Notes: generated by a model not told the origin, from the sequence alone. Counted from the first letter of the stretch, positions 1 to 9,336 are shown. The stretch: DNA of 64,000 nt from an uncultured Muribaculaceae bacterium (GCA_910578395.1 CAJTPZ010000007.1:1-64000), one strand, 5' to 3'. Numbers and translations: made by a program.

Positions 1-36
1 CACTTCACGATGCCACGCAGTCAGATACCTCTTTAA
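1..36 (+). CDS. Possible 3' end of an upstream gene (partial)
   Basis: Frame 1 is open from the window edge and ends with TAA at 34-36, directly in front of a terminator-like hairpin. Only eleven codons are visible, so no function can be read. The position of stop codon plus terminator is the only evidence that this is a gene end. Confidence 0.3.
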   Translation, partial: HFTMPRSQIPL

Positions 37-59
37 TATTGCAAATACAATATTTTTTT
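35..59 (+). terminator. Rho-independent terminator
   Basis: A 7-bp stem (AATATTG at 35-41 and CAATATT at 48-54) with a 6-nt loop runs into seven T residues (53-59). It would end transcription coming from the left edge of the window. Confidence 0.6.
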
Positions 60-156
60 GCGGAAGATAGAACTATCAGTGGTAATTTTAAATCGGCAGA
101 GTGAAAATTTGCGATTCTTCATGCCTATTCCTATCTTGCTCGAAACATTTTATATC

Positions 157-296
157 ATGAAGAAAAAACATTTATACTGGCGATCATATTTGCAATAACA
201 GCTTTTTGTGCTGTTACTCAAGAAACATCGGCTCCTAAGAGGATTACTATTATAGATGGTAAGTTTTTCAGTAATCTGCCGGAAGTAGTTGCAAAG
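157..296 (+). other. Out-of-frame signal-peptide region of the TlpA-like gene
   Basis: An ATG at 157 begins ATG AAG and then six A (163-168). Read as it stands, the frame ends at a TAA after 13 codons. If one A is added, the sequence reads MKKKTFILAIIFAITAFC and then AVTQETSAPKR, a good signal peptide, and joins the downstream TlpA-like frame without a stop. The homopolymer run is thus the likely site of a one-base slip, a real mutation, a phase switch or a sequencing error. Confidence 0.7.
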
Positions 297-929
297 ATGA
301 TGACTCCTGACGGAATTAAATTTTTTATAATATCCACCCCAAACGGAACAAAGGCTGTTGGGATAAAGATGCCGAAACCTTTGCCAGAGGAGGCGCTACT
401 TGATACTATACCGATGGCTCAAGTGCCTGAGGCGGCTGAACTTTTAAGGAGATTTGAAGAGGCACAGGCAAATTCTGAGGGAATAAGGGTGTCATCAGGC
501 AAGACGGAGCCATTGCTTAAAGAAGGAACTAAGTTTCCGGATTTCACTGCCACCGATATAGATGGCAGAATATGGAGCAATGCAGATGTGAGTGGTAAAG
601 TAATGGTGTTAAATATGTGGTTTACGGGTTGCGGTCCATGTCGATCTGAGATGCCGGAACTGTCCACCTGGAAGGATGAGATGCCTGACGTGATGTTTTT
701 CTCATCTACTTATGAATCGGCTGAGATAGCTCGCCCCGTCATTGAAAGTCGCGGATTCAACTGGATTCCGATTGTAAACGATACTTTATTTACAAAGTAT
801 ATAGGCAACAACGGCTATCCTCTTACCGTCGTTATAGACAGGAACGGTATCGTGGCGATGGTTGAGTACGGCACATCAGCTACCCAACGGGAAGCATTGA
901 AGCAAAAGATAAAGTCTTTGATAAAATGA
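297..929 (+). CDS. TlpA-family thioredoxin-like protein (signal peptide frameshifted)
   Basis: This is a thiol-disulfide exchange protein of the TlpA/ResA type, expected to act in the periplasm. The thioredoxin fold occupies roughly the last 140 residues, with the active-site motif WFTGCGPCRSEMP near residue 107 and a cis-Pro segment (GYPLTVVIDRNG) near residue 175. An N-terminal part of about 75 residues is not recognised. The first in-frame ATG codons are at 297 and 300, but the frame is open back past 157 and encodes a signal peptide there, so the gene most likely began at 157 and has lost one A in a six-A run. As read, the product would lack export and be mislocalised. The fold is certain; the substrate is unknown. 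Confidence 0.85.
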   Translation: MMTPDGIKFFIISTPNGTKAVGIKMPKPLPEEALLDTIPMAQVPEAAELLRRFEEAQANSEGIRVSSGKTEPLLKEGTKFPDFTATDIDGRIWSNADVSGKVMVLNMWFTGCGPCRSEMPELSTWKDEMPDVMFFSSTYESAEIARPVIESRGFNWIPIVNDTLFTKYIGNNGYPLTVVIDRNGIVAMVEYGTSATQREALKQKIKSLIK

Positions 930-1339
930 AAATGTAATTTATTTCTGTTGATAATTAAAATCCCAGAGATAATTTCGGCGATCTAATAAGGTTTGGAGTA
1001 AAAAACAAGAGTTTGACATTTAGAGTTTGAACCCTGGCCTTTCCGGTAGTTAATTTCCGCTTGATTACCTCCGAATATGCAGTTCGTCACGTGTCTTGCC
1101 CATGATGGGCGCGTTGCGGTCTGCATTTAATCGAAATGTGATACATTTTTCCATGAGCAGCATTCCCGCAGTAAGGAAGCCTGTGCAACCGCTTTTGAAA
1201 TTACCAATTTTCAGAAAAGACATTTCCGCCCTGTGCTGGGTATAAGTTGATATTTGCGTATAAAATTCGGCCATTTTCGCATTTATAGTGTCGGTGTGGT
1301 GTTTATCTTTGCTAGTATAAATCATTATTACGGATTGTT
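930..1339. other. Intergenic region, mostly without recognised content
   Basis: There are 410 bases between the TlpA-like gene and the S9 peptidase. A leftward 86-codon ORF (1065-1325) has no recognisable domain, signal or start context and I do not count it as a gene. The only feature I support here is the promoter box at 1304-1311. Confidence 0.5.
1304..1311 (+). promoter_or_regulatory. Bacteroidota -7 box for the S9 peptidase
   Basis: TATCTTTG matches the TAnnTTTG consensus of the Bacteroidota housekeeping sigma factor. It lies 28 bases before the ATG at 1340, giving a short leader. Confidence 0.65.
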
Positions 1340-3586
1340 ATGAGATTGCGATATTTTTTTGTCTGGGCAGCTATGCTTGCTGGAATGAGTGTAATGGGGC
1401 AAGGAACTGCAGACGATTATCGTCGGGCATATGAGCTGCGCACGAAGTATTCTATGAACAATGTGTGGGGTGCTGATGTGAATCCAAGATGGACTGCCGA
1501 CGGTGATAAGTTTTATTATGTTACGAACAGGCCTGAAGGACGTAGATATATGCTTGTGGATGCAGACAGACGCAAGCGTGTAGATCTATTTGACCACATG
1601 GATCTTGCCAATGCACTGGAACGGTCTACAGGTAAGCATGTGAGCGCTGACTCGTTGTTCCTGAGCATATCGCGTGTCGGTAATGGCGGTGATACTATAG
1701 ATTTCTCAATAAATGGGGTGCGCTATCGTTATCTGACAAGATCAAATTCGCTTGATAGATTGCCTGCTTTACCGCCTGTCGGGGAGGAGCCGCACTGGAT
1801 GGTGGTGGATTCCGAGACCGGTGGTGAGCCTGTTGTGTCGCCTGACGGAAAACTAAAGGCGTTTATCAGGAATCATAATGTGTGGGTGAGCAATTATGAC
1901 GGCAGCAATGCGCGAGCGTTGAGTGATGACGGTGCTATGGGAAATTATTATTCATCGCGCATCTATTGGTCGCCTGACTGCCGTAAAATAGCGGTGAATC
2001 GTATCAGGCCTGCAGTGAAACACTACGTCTATTATGTGGAGTCGTCGCCAAAGGATCAGCTTCAGCCCAGACTGCATAAGCAGGAGTATGCGAAGCCAGG
2101 TGAGGAACTTCTGTTTAAGCGTCCTGCGATTTTCAATGCTGAGACCGGCGAGAAATCGATTCCGGAAACGGCTATGCTTGAGAACCAGTATGAGATTTCC
2201 GATCCGGTGTGGGAGAAAGACAGCCATAGTGTGACTTTTGAATATAATGGTCGTGGTCACAAGGTGTATCGTGTATTGGAGCTTAATGACAAGGGCGGCG
2301 AGATGCATGTGATCGTAGATGAGAAGCACGACAAATATGTGAATTATGTGCGTAATTTCCGACATGATCTTGCCGATGGAAAGCATATAATCTGGAGCAG
2401 CGAGCGTGACGGTTACCAGCATCTTTATATGATAGACCGCCTAACAGCGCAGCCCTCATGGCAGATAACGCGTGGCGAATGGTATGTGAGAGGTGTACAA
2501 TATGTCGATGAGGCGGCGGGACGCATCTTTTTCTCGGCAAGCGGAGTCAAGAAGGATGAGGATCCGTATCTGATAAGGTATTACAGCATAAAAACAGATG
2601 GCACGGATATGCGTGATCTTACACCTGTAACCGGTAATCATGTGGTCACCTATTCGCCCGACATGAAGTATATGGTAGATGTCTGGTCGACAATTGCGGA
2701 TGCTCCGCAGGCTGTTTTACGCAGTGCGGCCGACGGCCGTGAGTTGATGCAACTTGAGAAAGCTGATATAAGCCGCCTGACAGCAGCAGGATGGACGGCT
2801 CCGGAAGTATTTGTGGCTCCCGGGCGTGACGGGAAGACTCCGATGTGGGGGCTGATACGACGTCCGTCTAATTTTGATCCGTCACGGTCCTATCCTGTAA
2901 TCGAATATATTTATCAAGGGCCTGGAGACCAGTATGTGCCTAAATCATTCCGCCCCTATGACTGGTGGATGACCTCGCTCTCGGAACTTGGTTTTATTGT
3001 CGTTATGGTCGATGGCATGGGCACGTCGTTCAGGTCGCGCGATTTTGAGAATGTATGCTATAAAAACCTGAAAGATGCCGCTATTCCTGATCATATAGCA
3101 TGGCTCAAGGAGGCCGGAGAAAAGTATCCTTATATGGATCTCGACAGAGTTGGAATATATGGCTGTTCGGCCGGCGGACAGGAATCACTTTCAGCTTTGC
3201 TCATGTACCCTGAATTCTACAAAGCATGTTATTCGGCCTGTGGCTGTCACGACAACCGCATGGATAAGATATGGTGGAATGAGTTATGGATGGGCTATCC
3301 GGTCGATGAAAGCTATGCTGAATCGTCAAACGTGGTAAACGCACATCTTCTTCAGCGTCCGTTGATGCTTGTGGTAGGAGAGATGGACGATAATGTGGAC
3401 CCTGCTTCGACAATGCAGGTAGCCGATGCACTCATAAAAGCCGGAAAGGATTTTGAACTTGTGGTGATCCCAGGCGCGCGGCACACGATGGGAGAGGATT
3501 TCGGGGAGCGAAAGCGTTACGATTTCTTCGTAAAGAATCTGCTTGGTGTCACACCGCCGTCGTGGCAGGAAGTCCCTCTGCCATGA
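1340..3586 (+). CDS. S9 (prolyl oligopeptidase/DPP-IV) family secreted peptidase
   Basis: This is a serine peptidase of family S9, which removes dipeptides or cleaves after proline in small peptides; it is probably periplasmic. Residues 1-20 form a signal peptide (MRLRYFFVWAAMLAGMSVMGQ). A beta-propeller-like N-terminal half (about 40-480) precedes an alpha/beta-hydrolase domain. The likely triad is Ser610 (GCSAGG), Asp683 (GEMDDN) and His715 (GARHTM). The nucleophile elbow has Cys and Ala where the usual motif is GWSYGG, so this is a divergent subgroup and its specificity should not be assumed to be DPP-IV. The length, 748 residues, is normal. It has its own promoter and meets the GH2 gene tail to tail 16 bases later. 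Confidence 0.9.
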   Translation: MRLRYFFVWAAMLAGMSVMGQGTADDYRRAYELRTKYSMNNVWGADVNPRWTADGDKFYYVTNRPEGRRYMLVDADRRKRVDLFDHMDLANALERSTGKHVSADSLFLSISRVGNGGDTIDFSINGVRYRYLTRSNSLDRLPALPPVGEEPHWMVVDSETGGEPVVSPDGKLKAFIRNHNVWVSNYDGSNARALSDDGAMGNYYSSRIYWSPDCRKIAVNRIRPAVKHYVYYVESSPKDQLQPRLHKQEYAKPGEELLFKRPAIFNAETGEKSIPETAMLENQYEISDPVWEKDSHSVTFEYNGRGHKVYRVLELNDKGGEMHVIVDEKHDKYVNYVRNFRHDLADGKHIIWSSERDGYQHLYMIDRLTAQPSWQITRGEWYVRGVQYVDEAAGRIFFSASGVKKDEDPYLIRYYSIKTDGTDMRDLTPVTGNHVVTYSPDMKYMVDVWSTIADAPQAVLRSAADGRELMQLEKADISRLTAAGWTAPEVFVAPGRDGKTPMWGLIRRPSNFDPSRSYPVIEYIYQGPGDQYVPKSFRPYDWWMTSLSELGFIVVMVDGMGTSFRSRDFENVCYKNLKDAAIPDHIAWLKEAGEKYPYMDLDRVGIYGCSAGGQESLSALLMYPEFYKACYSACGCHDNRMDKIWWNELWMGYPVDESYAESSNVVNAHLLQRPLMLVVGEMDDNVDPASTMQVADALIKAGKDFELVVIPGARHTMGEDFGERKRYDFFVKNLLGVTPPSWQEVPLP

Positions 3587-3592
3587 CGGCGG
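3554..3592. terminator. GC-rich hairpin across the S9 peptidase stop codon
   Basis: Arms 3554-3568 and 3578-3592 pair over 15 positions with one mismatch around a 9-nt loop. The TGA stop (3584-3586) is inside the right arm. There is no T tract, so it may be a bidirectional barrier between the convergent genes rather than a classic intrinsic terminator. Confidence 0.45.
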
Positions 3593-3602
3593 CAGACCTG
3601 TA

Positions 3603-6600
3603 TTATTCGGGAATGATACTGAATTCGGCCGCTGAGGCATAATCGTTGCCACGTTGCGACGAAAGTGCGGTAAAGCGCATGTAACGTGCTTTTACCGGAG
3701 TATCGAAAATGACTTTTTTCTCTTTAGCCGAGGCATCGAACGATCCCTCGGTTACTTTTTTCCATGTTTTTCCGTCATCGCTCACTTCGATGCGGTAATC
3801 TTTGATATTGCCATTTGTGCTGTCCTGACGCGGAAGGATGCTAAATCCTTTCATCCCTTTGATGCTATAGGTATCGAAGTCGATCCAGTGAGGATATTTT
3901 GCAACGGTTACTCCGTAGGCCGTATGCCATATTGTCGATGGATTTCCGTCGGTGATGAATGATGCGTTTTCGCCCGGCTCTTCGCTTGAGCAGTAGACTA
4001 CTTCCATCGGCACTACGTCGTGTGGCTCAAATGTCATTGTCACTGTGGCAAGAGGCATACTCTCGTTCCATGCAATGATTGTTCCGCCGGTTTTGAATTC
4101 AAATGGGGTACTGTATGATTTCTCTACCGGAGTTTTTTTGCGTCCTTTGGTTGTGCCGTCGGTGTAGATGATGCGGGCATCGGGATCGGCAGAACTGATA
4201 CTAACTTCTCCCTTGTTGTTCCTGACAATTGATAAAGGCAGCACACCTCCGCGCCCGACGCGGGCATTGGCCGGTGCATCGACCGAGGATGTGATAGGCC
4301 GTATAATGAAGCCGAAATGATGGTTGCCGCCTTTTACGCGGTCGTGGGACAAAGGTCCTCCTTGTCCGCAGCTGCTGCCGCCGAGTCCGGTGACTTTTGT
4401 GTCGAGGTGAAGCCAGTTTCCGTCAGATACAGGAAGATCACACGGATGCGGTGCATTGGCAAGCTGCTTCTCGCTCCATGGCAATACCGACATACTCATG
4501 GTGTCGAGTGCAATGAACTGCAATCCGTTTCCGTCGTTGTCGCGTAATGAGCTCCAGCGCACTTCTTCGCGGTTGCTCATGCTCTGCGGTTTTGGAAAAC
4601 CTACAAACATGTCGGCGACTTTTGAGTCATAAAGTCCTACAAACTGGCCTGTCTTCCGGTCGTTGAAGTTATTTACGGGACCACGACCATAGTAAGTGTA
4701 GTTTTCGAGATACGACGGTAATTTCATGGCATAGCCAAGTCGTGGCAGTGTCATGGCCGGCTTGTTGTCGGTCACGGCTGCCTCAAGTTCGACAGATCCG
4801 TCGGGATAAACGGTCCATATCTGATTGGTGATGAACCTTAGCGCGTTGTCGTCAAGATTATCACCTGCGATGAGTCTGGCACGTCCTGAAGTGAATTTGT
4901 CGTCCAGCCTGGTCTCGGACGGAGCCTGTGACTCGACCTTGTAGCTGATTACTACAGATCCGTCGGGACGCGTGAATGTCTTTCGGTCAGAGGCTTTATG
5001 CTTCAGGTTGTCGAGTCCGGCGGCATACCATTGGCTGTAGACCCAGACATCGTTGTCGACCGGCGCACGATATGCGTCAAGCCTTGGGCCGTTACCGGGG
5101 GTGATATAGTCTTTGCCGTTGTAGTTTAGTGTATATATTGAGCCTGTTCCGTCGTCAAAAACAATTTTAAATCCGTCGCCCGACACTGTGATGCCTTCTG
5201 CGCTCTCATTGATTTTAACCGATTTTCCTGCTCCCGACACAATAGGCGCATAGGGAGTGGCACTTTTTACAGGCAGTTGCTCGCGCATCTGCACGAATCC
5301 TTTTTCAGCCCATGGTCTGTCGGCAGGCTGCAGAAATTCTATGATAAGAAAATACTCTTTGTCTGCATCGAGATTGTTCATATCAAACGGTATCGTCATT
5401 TTCCCCGTGGTGCGGGGCGCGATGTCTTTAGCCGTTGTTCCGCCGAAACGGTTGCCGGAAGCCACTTCCTTGCCGTCGGCATGTAGCTTCCAACGCATAT
5501 CATAGTCAAGGGGGGTGAAGTAGTTTTTGTTGAATACTTCGATTTCGCCACGGCTCATATCAGAGGCTTTAACGCCGACATTCTGATATACTTTCTGTAC
5601 TTCAAAATACTGTGGTTTAGGCGATAGATCGGGCAGCATTATTCCGTTCATACAAAACATGCCGTCGTTTGGTGTGTCACCGAAGTCACCGCCATAGGCC
5701 ATGTAGGCTTTGCCATCGGAGGTGTGTGTGAGCAGTGCCTGGTCAACCCAGTCCCAGATCGCTCCTCCGCAGAAGAAATTGGTCGACTCGATGGCCTCCC
5801 AGTAGTCGATGAGATTTCCTACAGCATTACCCATTGAATGTGCGTACTCCGATATGTGATAGGGGTATTTAACTCCGGCTTTACCTTTGACAGTCTCTCT
5901 GACCCATGCTACCGATGGATACTGGTTGGATCCCATGTCAACAATGTTGTTGTTGCGCTCATACTGTATGGGACGTGATGTGTCGAACTGTTTTATGGCA
6001 TTGTAGGCGGCAAGATAATTGTCGCCGGGCCCTCCTTCGTTGCCGAGCGACCAGATTACAATGGCAGGGCTGTTGACGTGGGCACGTACAAGCTCCATGT
6101 TTCGAGCCACGTGGGCTGCTTTCCACTCTTTGGGATGGCTGAGCGATGCATTACCGTAGTAATATTCGTGGCTTTCGATATTGGCTTCATCCTCAAGATA
6201 GATGCCATATTTGTCACATACGTAGTACCAGTAGGGTGCATTACTGTAGTGGGAGTTGCGCACATGGTTTATGTTGCCCCGCTTCATAAGCATCACTTCT
6301 TGCTCCATCTGGTCACGGGTTATGGTATGTCCGGTGAGCGGATTGGTCTCGTGTCGGTTGACTCCTTTAAGTTTTACCGGTTTGTTGTTGACGTAGAAAT
6401 AGCGTCCGGCGAGACCGAATTCATCCTGAGAAGCCGGTGTATCGAGGATCTCGACTGTGCGGACACCCATATATGTCGAAGCGATGTCAACGGTTTTGCC
6501 TTTGGAATTTTTCAGTTCGGCGACCATGACATATCGCCACGGTTCCTCGGCGCTCCACTTTTTAGGATCGTTCCAATAGAAGCTCAGGTTGTTTTCAGTA

Positions 6601-7643
6601 GTCGATCTTTTTACAATGTCGAGCACTTTAGAAGGAAGAGACTGTACCATTGCCGGCGTGGAGGACGTCATGTCGCTATACAGTTCACATGGATAGAAAC
6701 TGTAGGTGACCGAGTAACCCCTGGCGTCTTTTTTCGTCAGGTTTTCGACAGAGATGTCGATACTTATTTTTGCCTCACCATCGGGTGCGATCGAGAGGGT
6801 GCGCACTGCAAGATCGGAAATGGCCACTTTGGGTGTTGATGTGAGATAAGTGTCGCGTATTATACCAGGAAGCCGGAACATGTCCTGTGCCTCAAGAAAA
6901 GAGCCGTCGCTGCTTCGGTATACTTCCACTGCTACGGAATTCTCGCCTTTTACGACAAAATCGGTGATATCGAAAGTGGCTGTGTTTCGCGAGTTCTTGG
7001 AGAATCCGATATAACTGCCGTTGATCCAGAGATAGAAGAATGAATCCACACCGTCGAAGTTGATGTAGATCTCACGCCCGTTCCAGTTGTCGGGAATCGT
7101 GAATGTGCGGCGGTAGGAACCGACTTCGTTACGGTCTTTGTAGGTTGTCCAGTGTTCGGGAGGTGTGCGCATTACGCCTCCACGCCAATCGTCGACAGCG
7201 ACTTTGTGCTGGAAAATCACCGGCTGGTTCACATAGACAGGTACACCATATTTCATAGATCCGTCAGGTAATATGCCTTGCACGTTCCAGCATCCGGGGA
7301 CTGCTATATTATCCCATTCCGATACATCGTAATCGCTGCGATAGAATTCCTTGGGGCGTTTTTCCGGGGTATTTACCCAGTTGAATTTCCAGTCGCCGTT
7401 GAGACTTTGGTAGTAAATGCTGTTTTCGGGAAGTACTTTGCGAGCATTTTCAACTGATGCAAAAGAGAAGAAATAGGCACGCGGCTGTTGTTTGTTATAG
7501 GCCAACAATTCCGGCGATTCCCATTCATTTCCCACGGGGGCGCCGGCATTTCCGTAGTCAAAACCTTTGAGAGCAGGTACGGCAGCGGTTGTAGATGCCG
7601 CGAGTGTGACGGAGAGCGTAGATGATATGATAAACTTTCGCAT
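3603..7643 (-). CDS. GH2 beta-galactosidase-type glycosidase with C-terminal F5/8 C domain
   Basis: A LacZ-like retaining exo-glycosidase, secreted to the periplasm or surface (signal peptide 1-21, MRKFIISSTLSVTLAASTTAA). Order of parts: N-terminal sugar-binding jelly roll, two immunoglobulin-like domains flanking a TIM barrel, and a beta-galactosidase small-chain domain (PRLGYAMKLP, YYGRGP). Likely acid/base is Glu536 (WSLGNEGG) and nucleophile Glu599 (HISEYAHSMGN), both matching the LacZ motifs. After about residue 1130 come a chitobiase C-terminal-like module and a discoidin (F5/8 type C) carbohydrate-binding domain. At 1346 residues it is longer than E. coli LacZ because of these additions. 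It has its own promoter at 7670-7677 and is not beside a SusCD pair. The actual sugar, galactose or another, is not settled by sequence. Confidence 0.92.
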   Translation of the reverse strand: MRKFIISSTLSVTLAASTTAAVPALKGFDYGNAGAPVGNEWESPELLAYNKQQPRAYFFSFASVENARKVLPENSIYYQSLNGDWKFNWVNTPEKRPKEFYRSDYDVSEWDNIAVPGCWNVQGILPDGSMKYGVPVYVNQPVIFQHKVAVDDWRGGVMRTPPEHWTTYKDRNEVGSYRRTFTIPDNWNGREIYINFDGVDSFFYLWINGSYIGFSKNSRNTATFDITDFVVKGENSVAVEVYRSSDGSFLEAQDMFRLPGIIRDTYLTSTPKVAISDLAVRTLSIAPDGEAKISIDISVENLTKKDARGYSVTYSFYPCELYSDMTSSTPAMVQSLPSKVLDIVKRSTTENNLSFYWNDPKKWSAEEPWRYVMVAELKNSKGKTVDIASTYMGVRTVEILDTPASQDEFGLAGRYFYVNNKPVKLKGVNRHETNPLTGHTITRDQMEQEVMLMKRGNINHVRNSHYSNAPYWYYVCDKYGIYLEDEANIESHEYYYGNASLSHPKEWKAAHVARNMELVRAHVNSPAIVIWSLGNEGGPGDNYLAAYNAIKQFDTSRPIQYERNNNIVDMGSNQYPSVAWVRETVKGKAGVKYPYHISEYAHSMGNAVGNLIDYWEAIESTNFFCGGAIWDWVDQALLTHTSDGKAYMAYGGDFGDTPNDGMFCMNGIMLPDLSPKPQYFEVQKVYQNVGVKASDMSRGEIEVFNKNYFTPLDYDMRWKLHADGKEVASGNRFGGTTAKDIAPRTTGKMTIPFDMNNLDADKEYFLIIEFLQPADRPWAEKGFVQMREQLPVKSATPYAPIVSGAGKSVKINESAEGITVSGDGFKIVFDDGTGSIYTLNYNGKDYITPGNGPRLDAYRAPVDNDVWVYSQWYAAGLDNLKHKASDRKTFTRPDGSVVISYKVESQAPSETRLDDKFTSGRARLIAGDNLDDNALRFITNQIWTVYPDGSVELEAAVTDNKPAMTLPRLGYAMKLPSYLENYTYYGRGPVNNFNDRKTGQFVGLYDSKVADMFVGFPKPQSMSNREEVRWSSLRDNDGNGLQFIALDTMSMSVLPWSEKQLANAPHPCDLPVSDGNWLHLDTKVTGLGGSSCGQGGPLSHDRVKGGNHHFGFIIRPITSSVDAPANARVGRGGVLPLSIVRNNKGEVSISSADPDARIIYTDGTTKGRKKTPVEKSYSTPFEFKTGGTIIAWNESMPLATVTMTFEPHDVVPMEVVYCSSEEPGENASFITDGNPSTIWHTAYGVTVAKYPHWIDFDTYSIKGMKGFSILPRQDSTNGNIKDYRIEVSDDGKTWKKVTEGSFDASAKEKKVIFDTPVKARYMRFTALSSQRGNDYASAAEFSIIPE

Positions 7644-7669
7644 AATTCATGATATTGATTGGTAGAAAA

Positions 7670-7677
7670 CAAATATA
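7670..7677 (-). promoter_or_regulatory. -7 box for the GH2 gene
   Basis: On the minus strand this reads TATATTTG, a full TAnnTTTG match, 27 bases upstream of the ATG at 7643. It is back to back with the ilvE promoter. Confidence 0.65.
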
Positions 7678-7693
7678 CATATAATATTCTTGC

Positions 7694-7701
7694 TATATTT
7701 G
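7694..7701 (+). promoter_or_regulatory. -7 box for ilvE-HD-tadA
   Basis: TATATTTG matches TAnnTTTG and would give a leader of about 55 bases before the ilvE ATG at 7763. Confidence 0.65.
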
Positions 7702-7762
7702 CCAATAGTATCAAAAAACATTCCGGAAGCGGTTACTTCTGTGATAAAACGTAAAAAACACT

Positions 7763-8791
7763 ATGGCTACATCCAACGATATCGACTGGGCAAACCTCTC
7801 GTTTGGTTATATCCCCACCGATTATAATGTACGTTGCCGTTATGTCGACGGCAAGTGGGGCGAAATTGAAGTGTCGCAGTCAGAGACAATCGACATACAC
7901 ATGGCCGCGACGTGTCTGCACTATGGTCAAGAGGTTTTTGAGGGGCTCAAGGCGTTTCGCGGAAAAGACGGCAAGGTGCGTATCTTCCGTCTTGAAGAGA
8001 ATGCGAAACGTATACGTGAATCCGCTGAAGGTCTGCTCATGGAGCCTGTTCCACAGGATCTTTTTGAGGAGATGGCCAAAAAAGTGGTGAAGCTCAATGA
8101 ACGCTTTGTGCCTCCTTATGGCAGCGGAGCATCGCTTTATATCCGTCCGCTTGAGATCGGCATGTCGGCTCAGGTAGGGGTGAAGCCGGCAAAAGAATAT
8201 CTGTTCATTATTCTTGTCACTCCGGTAGGGCCTTATTTTAAGGAAGGTTTCAGGCCTACCGATATTTGCATCATGCGGGAATTTGACCGTGTGGCTCCTA
8301 AAGGCACCGGCCGTTGGAAAGTGGGAGGCAACTATGCAGCCAGCCTTATGGCCGGAGAGAAAGCTCACAAGCATGGCTACTCGGCAGTGCTCTATCTTGA
8401 TCCTCGTGAGAAAAAATATATCGACGAATGCGGTCCTGCCAATTTCTTTGCAATCAAAGGCAACAAGTATATAACCCCGGCTTCCGACTCGATATTGCCT
8501 TCTATCACGAATAAAAGTCTCATGCAGCTCGCACGCGACATGGGGCTTGAGGTAGAAGAGAGACATATCCCTGTCGAGGAACTCGCCGAGATCGACGAGG
8601 CTGCGGCATGTGGTACTGCGGCAGTGGCTTCGCCGGTAGCAGAAATACATGATATTGACAACGGTACAAAATATATTGTGGCGAAGGACCGTCAGCCGGG
8701 ACCTGTAACCACTGAACTTTACAACCGTCTGCGTGCCATTCAGCTCGGTGAGACCGACGATGTGCACGGCTGGAACACCATCATAGAGTGA
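7763..8791 (+). CDS. ilvE: Branched-chain amino acid aminotransferase
   Basis: A cytoplasmic PLP enzyme that transfers the amino group between glutamate and the keto acids of Leu, Ile and Val, the last step of their synthesis and the first of their breakdown. It is class IV fold. The PLP lysine is Lys186 in RWKVGGNYAAS, and the downstream motifs DECGPANFFAI and GTAAVASPV fit the family. Its 342 residues are normal for the longer (type II) bacterial and eukaryotic form. It leads a three-gene rightward operon; its TGA overlaps the GTG start of the next gene. Family assignment is firm; the preferred substrate cannot be read. Confidence 0.95.
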   Translation: MATSNDIDWANLSFGYIPTDYNVRCRYVDGKWGEIEVSQSETIDIHMAATCLHYGQEVFEGLKAFRGKDGKVRIFRLEENAKRIRESAEGLLMEPVPQDLFEEMAKKVVKLNERFVPPYGSGASLYIRPLEIGMSAQVGVKPAKEYLFIILVTPVGPYFKEGFRPTDICIMREFDRVAPKGTGRWKVGGNYAASLMAGEKAHKHGYSAVLYLDPREKKYIDECGPANFFAIKGNKYITPASDSILPSITNKSLMQLARDMGLEVEERHIPVEELAEIDEAAACGTAAVASPVAEIHDIDNGTKYIVAKDRQPGPVTTELYNRLRAIQLGETDDVHGWNTIIE

Positions 8792-9336
8792 ACACACAGG
8801 AAATCATAGATCATTATTATCCCGCAGGAACTCCCCTGCGGGATATATATTTGCGCCATTGCAGGAGTGTGGCCGATCTTGCTCTTGAAATCAATGCCTC
8901 GCGCGGACTCGGTATTGATCCGAAAGTAGTGGAGGATGCCGCGATGCTGCACGACATAGGTATATGTCTGACCGATGCGCCTTCGATCGGCTGTCACGGT
9001 GATCTGCCCTACATACTTCATGGTGTTGCCGGGGCCGATATTCTGAGAATAGAAGATGCTGACGAGCAGTATGCGCGCGTGGCCGAGTCGCACACCGGAA
9101 GCGGGCTGACCCGTGATGAAATCGAGGCTGCAAAACTTCCGATCCCTTCGGGCCGCGACGCTATGCCCCGCACTATGCTCGAAAAGCTCATCTGTTACGC
9201 CGACAAATTCTACTCGAAATCGGGTGACATGCAGCGGAAATCGGTTGAGTCGGTAGAGCGGGAGATCAGACGCCACGGGCAGGCAGCGCTTGACCGTTTC
9301 ATTGAATTAAAGGAGCTGTTCGGTGATGTTCAGTGA
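8788..9336 (+). CDS. HD-domain phosphohydrolase
   Basis: A small cytoplasmic metal-dependent phosphohydrolase of the HD superfamily. The HD pair is visible in AMLHDIGICLT near residue 55, with an upstream His in HCRSVADLAL and a downstream Asp in ICYADKFYSKS that fit the metal ligands. The start is GTG at 8788, forming a GTGA overlap with ilvE, which shows translational coupling. It also overlaps the next gene. The substrate, a nucleotide or another phosphate ester, is unknown, and its partners ilvE and tadA do not point to one. Confidence 0.82.
   Translation: MNTQEIIDHYYPAGTPLRDIYLRHCRSVADLALEINASRGLGIDPKVVEDAAMLHDIGICLTDAPSIGCHGDLPYILHGVAGADILRIEDADEQYARVAESHTGSGLTRDEIEAAKLPIPSGRDAMPRTMLEKLICYADKFYSKSGDMQRKSVESVEREIRRHGQAALDRFIELKELFGDVQ

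Noticed and set aside
1065..1325. 86-codon leftward ORF in the gap before the S9 gene
   Set aside because: No signal, family motif, promoter or start context; the gap is likely non-coding.
6078..6839. 253-codon rightward ORF inside the GH2 gene
   Set aside because: It is a shadow in the antisense frame of a well-conserved glycosidase; its product has no domain or start context.
7880..8797. 305-codon leftward ORF antisense to ilvE
   Set aside because: Complete overlap with ilvE motifs and no recognisable protein family.
9131..9336. GTG at 9323 as tadA start
   Set aside because: Possible, but ATG at 9326 is adjacent and usual; the change is one residue and does not affect the call.
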